DNA of 9,159 nt from RGIG7213 sp045545665 (GCA_045545665.1 JAZQBL010000042.1:1-9159), one strand, 5' to 3'. Shown: positions 1 to 6,051, counted from the first letter of the stretch. Numbers and translations: made by a program. Notes: generated by a model not told the origin, from the sequence alone.

Positions 1-163
1 TTGACAAACCGTGGGTAAGTACATAAAAGACACCGTTCTCATAAAATGCATCCACACTGCGAACATAGGGAATATTGTCAATAGCAGTTGCCAGAGCAAT
101 AATACTATCCTTGCCGAATCGTTCCAACAGAATTGCGTCTATTTCCTTTGTCAATTTTTCCAT
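1..163 (-). CDS. Pyridoxamine 5'-phosphate oxidase-like flavoprotein, N-terminal part (cut by window edge)
   Basis: Only the first 54 codons are present; the gene continues beyond position 1. The reading starts MEKLTKEIDAILLERFGKDS and runs on with an IALATAIDNIPYVRSV segment and a FYENGVFYVLTHGLS segment. The ALAT..D..PYVR pattern followed by a GxFYVLT strand is typical of the first beta strands of the PNPOx-like split-barrel family, whose members bind FMN, F420 or heme. Small members of this type in Clostridia are usually about 130-150 residues and have no assigned substrate. The start is the ATG at 161-163, preceded seven bases upstream by a GGAGG box (complement of 171-176). No strong promoter is obvious between this box and the hairpin at 237-258. 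Leucine codons here are mostly CTG and TTG, whereas the neighbouring genes mostly use CTT, a weak hint of a different origin. Family assignment is from remembered sequence pattern; the function is unknown. Confidence 0.72.
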   Translation of the reverse strand, partial: MEKLTKEIDAILLERFGKDSIIALATAIDNIPYVRSVDAFYENGVFYVLTHGLS

Positions 164-227
164 GTACACTACCTCCGTCAAATTCTTATTTATATTTCTG
201 TTTTATCGCCAATTTCGCTCTTGTATT

Positions 228-258
228 AAAAAGACATAGGGATATGCCCATATCCCTA
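228..258 (-). terminator. Palindromic hairpin with T-run, probable terminator for leftward transcription
   Basis: Arms TAGGGATATG (237-246) and CATATCCCTA (249-258) are perfect 10-base inverted repeats around a two-base centre. Read on the minus strand, the stem is followed by TG, then TCTTTTT (complement of 228-234). This is the arrangement of an intrinsic terminator for transcripts coming from the methyltransferase gene, whose stop codon lies about 146 bases away. In practice the top of the stem would open to give a four-base or larger loop. It could instead be the edge of the repeat-like element that adjoins it. Confidence 0.55.
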
Positions 259-404
259 AGGTTGCACGCACCCAAGGATCCCTGTGCGAGGGAGCTTTCG
301 ACGAAGTCGGCGGCGGGGAGTCGTTTGCAAACGTCAAATAATTCGGTGAGCTTTCGGTCCCGCAGGTAACGTGCCTTTATAGGGCTATTCGCCGGTGATT
401 ATGA
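259..404. repeat. Intergenic palindrome-rich segment, candidate interspersed repeat
   Basis: This non-coding stretch between the methyltransferase stop and the hairpin at 237-258 is visibly richer in G+C than the AT-rich spacers elsewhere in the window. It holds a run of small palindromes. TCCCT/AGGGA (279-283/289-293) is extended by AAG/CTT across a small internal loop. CGAC-GAA-GTCG spans 299-309. CGTTTGCAAACG at 322-333 is a perfect palindrome. GAGCTTTCG occurs twice, at 292-300 and 348-356. This architecture resembles the short palindromic intergenic repeats common in Clostridia genomes. That resemblance is from memory, and with only one copy in the window the repeat status is inference. 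No credible ORF lies here. Confidence 0.4.
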
Positions 405-1622
405 CTATATGATCTGGAAAAGATAAAATTTGAGATAATCGGAATCGGGTATACCGAACACCACGGGGTGATCGGGCGACTGACGTCTTGCTTCTATCAA
501 CTTCAAGCTGACGTTTGCATCACGTGCGGCATCAGCGAGCATTTCTTCAAACATTTCTCTACCCATAAAATGTGAGCAGGAGCACGTTGCAAAATATCCG
601 CCTCTCGGTAAAAGCTTCATTGCTCTGTAGTTTATTTCTTTATATCCGCGTCTTGCATCCTTTATCGTTGCCCTGCTCTTTGTAAAAGCAGGCGGATCGA
701 GTATTACAAAATCGTATGCGTGTTTTTCTTCGCAAAGCTTCGGCAAAAGATCGAAAACGTCACAGCACAAGAAGTCCATTTTGTTTTCAAGTCCGTTTAA
801 TACCGCATTTTCACGTGCCTGATCTATTGCCGTCTGTGATACATCAACGGCTGTTACGTGTGCGGCGCCGCCGAGGGCGCAGTTAAGTGCAAAAGATCCC
901 GTGTGTGTAAACATATCAAGCACGTTTTTCCCTTTTGCGATTTTTGCTGCGGCGAGGCGGTTATATTTCTGATCGAGGAAAAATCCCGTTTTTTGTCCGT
1001 TTTCAACGTCTACGTTATATTTTACGCCGTTTTCCGTTATTATTACCTTCGTATCGTTTGTATGAGGGAGTTTTTCATACCATCCGCTTGTCATTTCAAG
1101 TCCTTCAAGGGTACGTATCTGCGCTTCGTTTCTTTCAAAAATACCGCGTACGTCAACGCCGTCCTTTTGCAAAGCGGATACAAGCTCCTCAAATATCATA
1201 TCTTTTCTCATTTCCATACCGTAGGAAAGAGTTTGTATGCTGAGGATATTTTCATATCTGTCAACGGTAAGCCCCGGCAGGCCGTCAGCTTCACCGAAAA
1301 CGAGTCTGCAAGCGTTTATATCATCGCCCATAACGGTCTTTCTGTAGTCAAGCGCGTATCTTATGCGGCGTGCAAAAAATGCCCTGTCGTATTTGTCGTT
1401 TGCGTTGGTTGAAAGTATTCTTATTCTGATCTTACTGAAAAGACTCAGAATTCCCGTCCCCATATACGAGCCCGATTGCGATACGACATCAACGAGGCAA
1501 CCGTTTTCAAGGGAGTCGTCTATCTCCGTTATTTCTTCGGCAAACACCCACGTGTGCCCTGCTTTAAGCATTTTTTCAGCTTTCTTTGTAATTTTTGCTA
1601 TAGGATAATCACGTAATTTCAT
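405..1622 (-). CDS. Class I SAM-dependent rRNA methyltransferase with N-terminal PUA domain (RlmI/YwbD type)
   Basis: The 405-residue protein has the full family layout. An N-terminal PUA RNA-binding domain covers about residues 3-80 (KAEKMLKAGHTWVFAEEI). A middle domain carries FGEADGLPGLTVDRY (109-123). The C-terminal Rossmann methyltransferase domain starts near GQKTGFFLDQ (209-218). SAM-binding motif I is VLDMFTHTGSFAL (234-246), the acidic residue after strand 2 is in TAVD (257-260), and DPPAF (309-313) is the catalytic-loop motif. CSCS at 347-350 and RQSPDHPV at 380-387 are also typical. E. coli RlmI makes m5C1962 in 23S rRNA, while Gram-positive homologues can have other rRNA targets, so the modified base is not assigned. 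The start at 1622 is preferred over the in-frame ATG at 1634: the GGAG at complement 1629-1632 lies six bases before it, and nothing resembling a ribosome binding site precedes 1634. The gene has its own promoter, divergent from the ABC operon. Confidence 0.93.
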   Translation of the reverse strand: MKLRDYPIAKITKKAEKMLKAGHTWVFAEEITEIDDSLENGCLVDVVSQSGSYMGTGILSLFSKIRIRILSTNANDKYDRAFFARRIRYALDYRKTVMGDDINACRLVFGEADGLPGLTVDRYENILSIQTLSYGMEMRKDMIFEELVSALQKDGVDVRGIFERNEAQIRTLEGLEMTSGWYEKLPHTNDTKVIITENGVKYNVDVENGQKTGFFLDQKYNRLAAAKIAKGKNVLDMFTHTGSFALNCALGGAAHVTAVDVSQTAIDQARENAVLNGLENKMDFLCCDVFDLLPKLCEEKHAYDFVILDPPAFTKSRATIKDARRGYKEINYRAMKLLPRGGYFATCSCSHFMGREMFEEMLADAARDANVSLKLIEARRQSPDHPVVFGIPDSDYLKFYLFQII

Positions 1623-1628
1623 ATATTT

Positions 1629-1632
1629 CTCC
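1629..1632 (-). promoter_or_regulatory. Ribosome binding site deciding the methyltransferase start
   Basis: GGAG on the minus strand lies six bases before the ATG at 1620-1622 and overlaps the upstream in-frame ATG at 1632-1634 (ATGGAG). If the upstream ATG were used, its own leader would have no Shine-Dalgarno match, so translation most likely begins at 1622 (MKLRDYP). Confidence 0.65.
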
Positions 1633-1648
1633 ATTCAAAGTTCAATAT

Positions 1649-1677
1649 ATGATACCATAAAACGCTCAGGTATTCAA
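1649..1677 (-). promoter_or_regulatory. Sigma-A type promoter for the methyltransferase gene
   Basis: On the minus strand, TTGAAT (complement of 1672-1677) and TATCAT (complement of 1649-1654) are separated by exactly 17 bases. Transcription would start near 1642, giving a leader of about 20 bases that contains the GGAG ribosome binding site. Predicted from consensus match and spacing only. Confidence 0.6.
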
Positions 1678-1727
1678 TAGAATGGGAAGAAATTTTATCA
1701 TATTTGCTCTTTTTTCCCTTTATATTA

Positions 1728-1756
1728 TTGACATTGTTCGACTTTTATTATATAAT
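1728..1756 (+). promoter_or_regulatory. Perfect-consensus sigma-A promoter for the amino acid ABC operon
   Basis: TTGACA (1728-1733) and TATAAT (1751-1756) are both exact consensus hexamers with the optimal 17-base spacing. The start of transcription is expected near 1763, about 50 bases before the ATG of the binding-protein gene. The -10 box sits in a run of alternating A and T. Such a strong core promoter fits high expression of a binding protein, or one held down by a repressor. Confidence 0.88.
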
Positions 1757-1774
1757 ATACAATAAAATAAAAAA

Positions 1775-1794
1775 GTTGTACAAAAAAGTATAAC
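1775..1794 (+). promoter_or_regulatory. Inverted repeat / leader hairpin ahead of the binding-protein gene
   Basis: GTTGTAC (1775-1781) and GTATAAC (1788-1794) form a seven-pair stem with one G-U wobble around a loop of six A. It lies just downstream of the predicted transcription start and two bases before the AGAAAGGA ribosome binding site (1797-1804). It could be a repressor operator (DNA dyad) or a small 5' leader hairpin influencing ribosome access. The function is inferred from position alone. Confidence 0.4.
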
Positions 1795-1811
1795 ACAGAA
1801 AGGAATCTATT

Positions 1812-2594
1812 ATGAAAAAAATCGTTTCTTTCATTTTGGCTCTTTCTCTTCTTTCTGTCTGCACATTTGCTCTTGCTTCGTGCGGCAGCAAGGATGACAA
1901 CGTCCTCAAAATGGCAACAAACGCAGCGTTCCCTCCTTACGAATTTTACGAAGGTGAAAAAATAGTTGGTATCGACGCTGAAATTGCAGCACTCATCGCA
2001 AAAGAACTCGGAATGGAGCTTGAGATAGTTGACACTGAATTCGACTCCATAATCACGGGCGTTACAGAAGGCAAGTACGATTTCGGTATGGCAGGTATGA
2101 CAGTTACCGAAGACAGACTTAAGAGTGTAAACTTCTCGAAGTCCTACGCTAAAGGCGTTCAGGTAATCATCGTAAAGAATGATTCTCCCATCACATCCAT
2201 TGACGACCTTTCAGCTGAAGGCGCAACGTACAAAATAGGCGTTCAGCAGGGTACGACAGGTGACATCTACGCATCCGACAAGCCTGAAAAAGGCGGCTTC
2301 GGCGCAGACAGAGTAACAAGCTTTAACACAGGTGCTGAAGCAGTTCTTGCTTTGACAACAGGCAAGGTTGACTGTGTTATCATTGATAACGAACCTGCTA
2401 AATCATACGTTTCAACATACGAAGGTCTTAAGATACTTGACACAAAATACGTTGAAGAAGATTATGCTATCTGCATAAGCAAGGATAACGACGAGCTTCT
2501 CAAGAAGATAGACGCAGCTCTTGCAAAATACACCGAAAACGGTGAGATCCAGAAAATTATCGACAAGTACATTAAACCCGATTCTGCTGAATAA
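1812..2594 (+). CDS. Polar amino acid ABC transporter, substrate-binding lipoprotein
   Basis: The 260-residue protein captures an amino acid outside the membrane for the importer encoded downstream. A positively charged, hydrophobic signal peptide ends in the lipobox LASC (21-24), so Cys24 is the predicted lipid-anchored first residue of the mature protein. The rest is a type II periplasmic-binding fold of the HisJ/GlnH family. Visible elements are ATNAAFPPYEF (35-45), VGIDAEIAALIAKELG (52-67), MTVTEDRLKSVNFS (96-109), VQQGTTG (144-150) and VDCVIIDNEPA (186-196). By analogy with HisJ, Arg102 should bind the ligand carboxylate and Asp192 its amino group; both are present. The exact amino acid transported cannot be read from the sequence. 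The start is fixed by AGAAAGGA (1797-1804), seven bases upstream. First gene of the operon, behind a consensus promoter and followed by an intercistronic hairpin. Confidence 0.95.
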   Translation: MKKIVSFILALSLLSVCTFALASCGSKDDNVLKMATNAAFPPYEFYEGEKIVGIDAEIAALIAKELGMELEIVDTEFDSIITGVTEGKYDFGMAGMTVTEDRLKSVNFSKSYAKGVQVIIVKNDSPITSIDDLSAEGATYKIGVQQGTTGDIYASDKPEKGGFGADRVTSFNTGAEAVLALTTGKVDCVIIDNEPAKSYVSTYEGLKILDTKYVEEDYAICISKDNDELLKKIDAALAKYTENGEIQKIIDKYIKPDSAE

Positions 2595-2612
2595 TCGGTA
2601 ATTCTGTTTGAT

Positions 2613-2644
2613 AAAAGGGGTTAACCTCACGGTTTACCCCTTTT
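2613..2644 (+). terminator. Intercistronic hairpin between binding-protein and permease genes (partial terminator or RNA stabiliser)
   Basis: Arms at 2613-2626 (AAAAGGGGTTAACC) and 2631-2644 (GGTTTACCCCTTTT) form a 14-pair stem with one T-T mismatch and the four-base loop TCAC. The stem begins 18 bases after the binding-protein stop. The only T-run is the four Ts at the base of the stem itself (2641-2644), followed by GTATATAAATG, so it looks like a leaky terminator or a 3'-end stabiliser. Such elements are a known means of making more binding protein than membrane components. Confidence 0.65.
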
Positions 2645-2654
2645 GTATATAAAT

Positions 2655-2660
2655 GAGGTG
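2655..2660 (+). promoter_or_regulatory. Ribosome binding site deciding the permease start
   Basis: GAGGTG lies six bases before the ATG at 2667-2669. A longer in-frame reading from TTG at 2643 would start inside the intercistronic hairpin and has no ribosome binding site, so the ATG at 2667 is chosen. Confidence 0.7.
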
Positions 2661-2666
2661 TTTTTA

Positions 2667-3410
2667 ATGGATTGGTTGACAAATTGGTTCAACGAGCAAC
2701 GCGAGCTTTTTATACTGAACTTTATCGAAGAGGACAGATGGAAGCTCCTTTTAGACGGTTTGGGAAGTACGCTTCTCATAACCTTGTTTGCAACTCTCAT
2801 AGGTATTCTTTTGGGTATAATCGTTGCGGCTGTACGTACAACGTACGATAAAAACGGGGAGGCTATGGCTTTCCACAAGAACGCAGGATATTATCTGCTT
2901 AAAGTTGCAAATATAATATGCAAGCTTTATCTTACGATAATGAGAGGTACACCTGTTGTCGTTCAGCTTCTTATTGCGTATTTTATAATTTTCGCTTCGT
3001 CCGATAACGGTCTTATGGTCGCTATTATCGCCTTCGGTGTAAACTCGGGTGCATACGTTGCGGAAATATTGAGAGGCGGAATAATGTCTATTGACAACGG
3101 ACAGTTTGAAGCAGGTCGCTCTCTCGGTTTTAACTATCTGCAAACGATGATATACATCGTCATACCGCAGGCTATAAAAACAGCTCTTCCTTCCCTTCTC
3201 AATGAGTTTATTGCACTTTTGAAGGAAACGTCCGTTGCCGGATACGTCGGAATAGTTGACATCACAAAAGCCGGTGCAATAATAAGAGGAAGAACGTTCT
3301 CCGCATTTATGCCCCTTATTGCGGTAGCTTTGGTATATCTTATCCTCGTAACGATCCTTACGTGGGCTGTTTCGAAGATTGAAAGGAGGCTGAGAAAGAG
3401 TGAACGGTAA
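2667..3410 (+). CDS. Polar amino acid ABC transporter, permease (HisM/GlnP family)
   Basis: The 247-residue integral membrane subunit forms the translocation path as a dimer with the ATPase below it. The sequence has hydrophobic segments at about 34-57, 97-110, 116-126, 159-175 and 212-235, with a weaker one near 75-91. Conserved family signatures are RGTPVVVQ (93-100), NSGAYVAEILRGGI (126-139), and the cytoplasmic EAA coupling loop EAGRSLGFNYLQT...IPQAIKTALP (148-175). The EAA loop docks on the ATPase. LLNEFIALLKETS (177-189) is also typical of the HisM/GlnP group. The C-terminus is strongly basic (ERRLRKSER). Compared with many family members, the 58-76 region (RTTYDKNGEAMAFHKNAGY) is a somewhat extended hydrophilic loop. 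The gene ends 11 bases inside the ATPase gene, so the two are probably translationally coupled. Confidence 0.95.
   Translation: MDWLTNWFNEQRELFILNFIEEDRWKLLLDGLGSTLLITLFATLIGILLGIIVAAVRTTYDKNGEAMAFHKNAGYYLLKVANIICKLYLTIMRGTPVVVQLLIAYFIIFASSDNGLMVAIIAFGVNSGAYVAEILRGGIMSIDNGQFEAGRSLGFNYLQTMIYIVIPQAIKTALPSLLNEFIALLKETSVAGYVGIVDITKAGAIIRGRTFSAFMPLIAVALVYLILVTILTWAVSKIERRLRKSER
3382..3389 (+). promoter_or_regulatory. Strong ribosome binding site for the GTG-started ATPase gene
   Basis: AAAGGAGG lies inside the permease coding region, ten bases before the GTG at 3400. An in-frame TGA at 3391-3393 excludes any earlier start, so the GTG is the first usable codon and this site decides it. The somewhat long spacing and non-ATG start may tune output below that of the binding protein. 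Confidence 0.75.
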
Positions 3411-4143
3411 TACGCTTATAAAAGTCGAAGGACTTAAAAAACACTACAACGGCGGTGCCGTAAAGGCTCTCGACGGTATCGACACCGAAATACACAAGGG
3501 TGAGGTTATCGTTGTTATCGGCCCTTCGGGAAGCGGTAAATCAACGTTTTTGCGTTCCTTGAACCTTTTGGAGCTTCCGACATCAGGTAAGATAATATTT
3601 GACGGTGAGGATATCACGGCGGCAAAAGTAAATATCAACAAACACAGACAAAAGATGGGTATGGTCTTCCAGCACTTTAATCTTTTCCCGAATATGACGA
3701 TATTACGCAATATGACGATAGCTCCCACAAAGCTTTTAGGGCAGCCTAAGGAAGAAGCTGAAGAAAAGGCAATGTCGCTTCTTTCAAGAGTCGGACTTTC
3801 GCAAAGAGCAAACGCATATCCGAGTCAGCTCTCCGGCGGTCAAAAACAGCGTATCGCCATCGTGCGTTCGCTCTGTATGTCCCCCGAGGTAATGCTGTTC
3901 GACGAGCCTACCTCGGCACTCGATCCCGAAATGGTCGGCGAGGTGCTTGACGTTATGCGTGAGCTTGCAAACGAAGGAATGACGATGGTCGTCGTTACGC
4001 ACGAAATGGGCTTTGCTCGTGAAGTCGGAAGCCGTGTCATATTTATGGACGAAGGCAAAATAGTAGAAGAAGGAACACCCGAGGAAATATTCTCGAATCC
4101 GAAAAGCGACAGACTTAAAAACTTTTTGGCAAAAGTACTTTAA
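3400..4143 (+). CDS. Polar amino acid ABC transporter, ATP-binding protein (GlnQ/HisP family)
   Basis: The 247-residue cytoplasmic ATPase powers import through the permease encoded just upstream. All nucleotide-binding motifs are intact: Walker A GPSGSGKST (41-49), Q-loop Gln91 in VFQHFNLFP, ABC signature LSGGQKQR (144-151), Walker B VMLFDE (164-169) with catalytic Glu169, D-loop SALD (172-175), and H-loop His201 in VVTHEMGFA. HFNLFPNMT and the EEGTPEEIFSNP ending (223-234) place it in the polar amino acid uptake group. After the signature the sequence reads IAIVRSLCM, where most relatives have IARALAM, a conservative family variation. The start is GTG and overlaps the permease gene by 11 bases, with a strong AAAGGAGG upstream. 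Last gene of the operon, followed five bases later by an intrinsic terminator. Confidence 0.96.
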   Translation: MNGNTLIKVEGLKKHYNGGAVKALDGIDTEIHKGEVIVVIGPSGSGKSTFLRSLNLLELPTSGKIIFDGEDITAAKVNINKHRQKMGMVFQHFNLFPNMTILRNMTIAPTKLLGQPKEEAEEKAMSLLSRVGLSQRANAYPSQLSGGQKQRIAIVRSLCMSPEVMLFDEPTSALDPEMVGEVLDVMRELANEGMTMVVVTHEMGFAREVGSRVIFMDEGKIVEEGTPEEIFSNPKSDRLKNFLAKVL

Positions 4144-4147
4144 TTAC

Positions 4148-4183
4148 AAAAACCGATCCGTTTTATTTCGCGATCGGTTTTTT
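4148..4183 (+). terminator. Intrinsic terminator of the ABC operon
   Basis: AAAAACCGATC (4148-4158) pairs perfectly with GATCGGTTTTT (4172-4182) around a 13-base loop, and the T-run extends to 4183. It starts five bases after the ATPase stop codon and acts on rightward transcription. The A-run on the left would also give a T-run to leftward transcripts. Confidence 0.88.
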
Positions 4184-4194
4184 AATATTCAATC

Positions 4195-4223
4195 AAAAAA
4201 GCACAGCCGGGCTGTGCTTTTTT
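4195..4223 (-). terminator. Intrinsic terminator of the Na/Pi cotransporter gene (likely bidirectional)
   Basis: AAAAAAGCACAGC (4195-4207) pairs perfectly over 13 bases with GCTGTGCTTTTTT (4211-4223), with a three-base CGG loop. On the minus strand it begins two bases after the TAA of the Na/Pi gene and ends in six Ts. The symmetric A/T tails mean it can also stop rightward transcripts that pass the first terminator. Confidence 0.9.
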
Positions 4224-4225
4224 GG

Positions 4226-5989
4226 TTATATGGAATATTTGTTTTTGTACATTTCGTACTTTTCGGCAAACAGTTCGTTTCTGCCTGACTTAACTTCCCC
4301 GAGATACTCGTGGATACCGACGTCACCCGAAACCTCGATCATCGTTGCCGCAAGGTTTGAACAGTGGTCGGACACACGTTCAAAGTTTGTAAGAAGGTCG
4401 GAAAGGATGAATCCGAGCTCTATCGTGCAAGCACCGTTTTTCAAGCGGTTTATGTGGTTCGTTCTTATGGCAAGTATAAGATCGTCTATTCTTTCTTCAA
4501 GAGGTTCAACGTCTGCCGCTGTACGCAGGTTATTTTCCGAAAATGCTCTGTACGTGATATCTATTATCTCATCAAGTGCAAACTTCAAAATACTGATCTC
4601 TCTGTTTGCCTCCTCTGAGAAGGATATCTTTTTATCATTCATTTCAACTACCGCATCGGCGATATTTACAGCGTGGTCTCCGATTCTTTCAAAATCTCCT
4701 ATTGCGTGCAGAAGCTTCGATATCTGACAGCTGTCGGCATTTGAAAGATCCTCACTTGAAAGCTTTACAAGATACGTGCCGAGGTGATCCTCGTATTTAT
4801 CTATTATACTTTCCGTTTCGTATACGCTGTCAAGAGTCTTTTGGTTGTAATTGTTAAACAAGGAAAGCGCATCTCTTATCGCTTTTACGGAATATTTAGC
4901 CATATCGACCGTTACACTGTTACATTCGGATATTGCGAACGAGGGAGTATTGAGCAAACGCTCGTCGATAATGGGAGCCATAGCAGCGCGCTTATCATCG
5001 CCCTTAACGATCTTTTCGGCAAGCTTAATGAGAAGCTTACGGAAAGGAAGGAGCATAAGAGTTGTAACTACGTTAAATACACTGTGTACGACAGCTATAC
5101 CAAAAGCGTCTATAGGTTGGTCAATAAACGCAAGCGAGACGATCGCATCGACGATACTGTACGCTAAAAGTATCGTCACCGTACCGATAACGTTAAATGA
5201 AATGTGGATAGCAGCAACGCGCTTGGCATTTTTTGATACGCCGATACTCGATATAAGAGACGTTACGCACGTACCGATATTCTGACCCATAATTATCGGT
5301 ATTGCCATACCGAACGTTACGTTACCTGTCATTGAAAGCGACTGGAGAATGGCAACGGATGCCGCCGAGCTTTGAATGATACCCGTAAACGCAGTACCGA
5401 CGAGGACACCGATTATGGGATTATTAAACATCGTAAGAATACTTGCAAAGGATTCAGATTCGGAAAGAGGCTCCATAGCGTCACCCATAAGTGACATACC
5501 GAACATAAGAATTGCAAATCCGACGAGGATACCGCCCAAATCCTTTCTCTTCGACCGTTTGGAAGTCATTATCATAACTATTCCGACGAGTGCAAGAATA
5601 GGCGAGAAATTGGTCGGTTTCAAAAGACTTATAAATATGTTACCGCCGCTGTCGTCAATGCCGGCAAGGGATAAGAGCCATGCTGTAAGAGTAGTACCGA
5701 TGTTCGAACCCATAATAACACTGACAGTTTGAGAAAACTGCATAACGCCCGAGTTTACAAGACCGACGAGCATAACTGTAAGTGCCGAGGACGACTGTAT
5801 CGCGATGGTTATACCCATACCGAGAAGTATTCCCTTGGGTGTGCTTGACGTGAGCGTATTGAGGGCTTTTTCAAGCTTACCGCCCGTCATCTTCTCAAGG
5901 CCGCCCGACATAACGTTCATACCGTAGAGGAAGAACGCAAGACCGCCCATGAGTGTAACTATCATTGAAAAAATTTCATTTGCATTCAT
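4226..5989 (-). CDS. Na/Pi cotransporter family protein with C-terminal PhoU-like domain
   Basis: The 587-residue membrane protein is of the NptA/YjbB type and is predicted to couple sodium entry to phosphate transport. The N-terminal half has two inverted Na/Pi repeats. Each carries the family signature: GITIAIQSSSAL (59-70) followed by MGSNIGTT (93-100), then TGIIQSSAAS (202-211) followed by MGQNIGT (234-240). Many hydrophobic segments lie between residues 7 and 320. From about 355 to 560 there is a cytoplasmic helical PhoU-like domain. Its two metal-binding style motifs are GDFERIGDHA (431-440) and NFERVSDHC (535-543). PhoU-like domains usually act in control of phosphate transport, so a self-regulating transporter is plausible. 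The start ATG at 5987-5989 has AAAGGAG ten bases upstream (complement of 6000-6006). No pst genes or separate phoU are in the window. Direction and true substrate are inferred from the family. Confidence 0.93.
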   Translation of the reverse strand: MNANEIFSMIVTLMGGLAFFLYGMNVMSGGLEKMTGGKLEKALNTLTSSTPKGILLGMGITIAIQSSSALTVMLVGLVNSGVMQFSQTVSVIMGSNIGTTLTAWLLSLAGIDDSGGNIFISLLKPTNFSPILALVGIVMIMTSKRSKRKDLGGILVGFAILMFGMSLMGDAMEPLSESESFASILTMFNNPIIGVLVGTAFTGIIQSSAASVAILQSLSMTGNVTFGMAIPIIMGQNIGTCVTSLISSIGVSKNAKRVAAIHISFNVIGTVTILLAYSIVDAIVSLAFIDQPIDAFGIAVVHSVFNVVTTLMLLPFRKLLIKLAEKIVKGDDKRAAMAPIIDERLLNTPSFAISECNSVTVDMAKYSVKAIRDALSLFNNYNQKTLDSVYETESIIDKYEDHLGTYLVKLSSEDLSNADSCQISKLLHAIGDFERIGDHAVNIADAVVEMNDKKISFSEEANREISILKFALDEIIDITYRAFSENNLRTAADVEPLEERIDDLILAIRTNHINRLKNGACTIELGFILSDLLTNFERVSDHCSNLAATMIEVSGDVGIHEYLGEVKSGRNELFAEKYEMYKNKYSI

Positions 5990-6021
5990 ACACAGAAATC
6001 TCCTTTAATTATAGCAGGAAT

Positions 6022-6051
6022 ATTGTACAATTTAATATGAAATACCGTAAA
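6022..6051 (-). promoter_or_regulatory. Candidate promoter for the Na/Pi cotransporter gene
   Basis: On the minus strand, TTTACG (complement of 6046-6051) and TACAAT (complement of 6022-6027) are separated by 18 bases. Transcription would start near 6015, just ahead of the AAAGGAG at 6000-6006. The -35 box is weak, as expected for an activator-dependent promoter. A better TATAAT further downstream abuts the ribosome binding site and is less plausible. Confidence 0.4.

Noticed and set aside
133..369. A plus-strand open frame of 78 codons across the left intergenic region
   Set aside because: It lacks a ribosome binding site, runs antisense to the flavoprotein start and through the terminator hairpin and repeat-like segment, and its translation shows no recognisable domain.
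1757..1811. A riboswitch or T-box in the leader of the amino acid ABC operon
   Set aside because: The predicted leader is only about 50 bases, too short for a known amino acid riboswitch or T-box, and contains one small hairpin without a terminator.
2643..2666. TTG start for the permease at 2643
   Set aside because: It would lie in the base of the intercistronic hairpin with no ribosome binding site, whereas the ATG at 2667 has GAGGTG six bases upstream.
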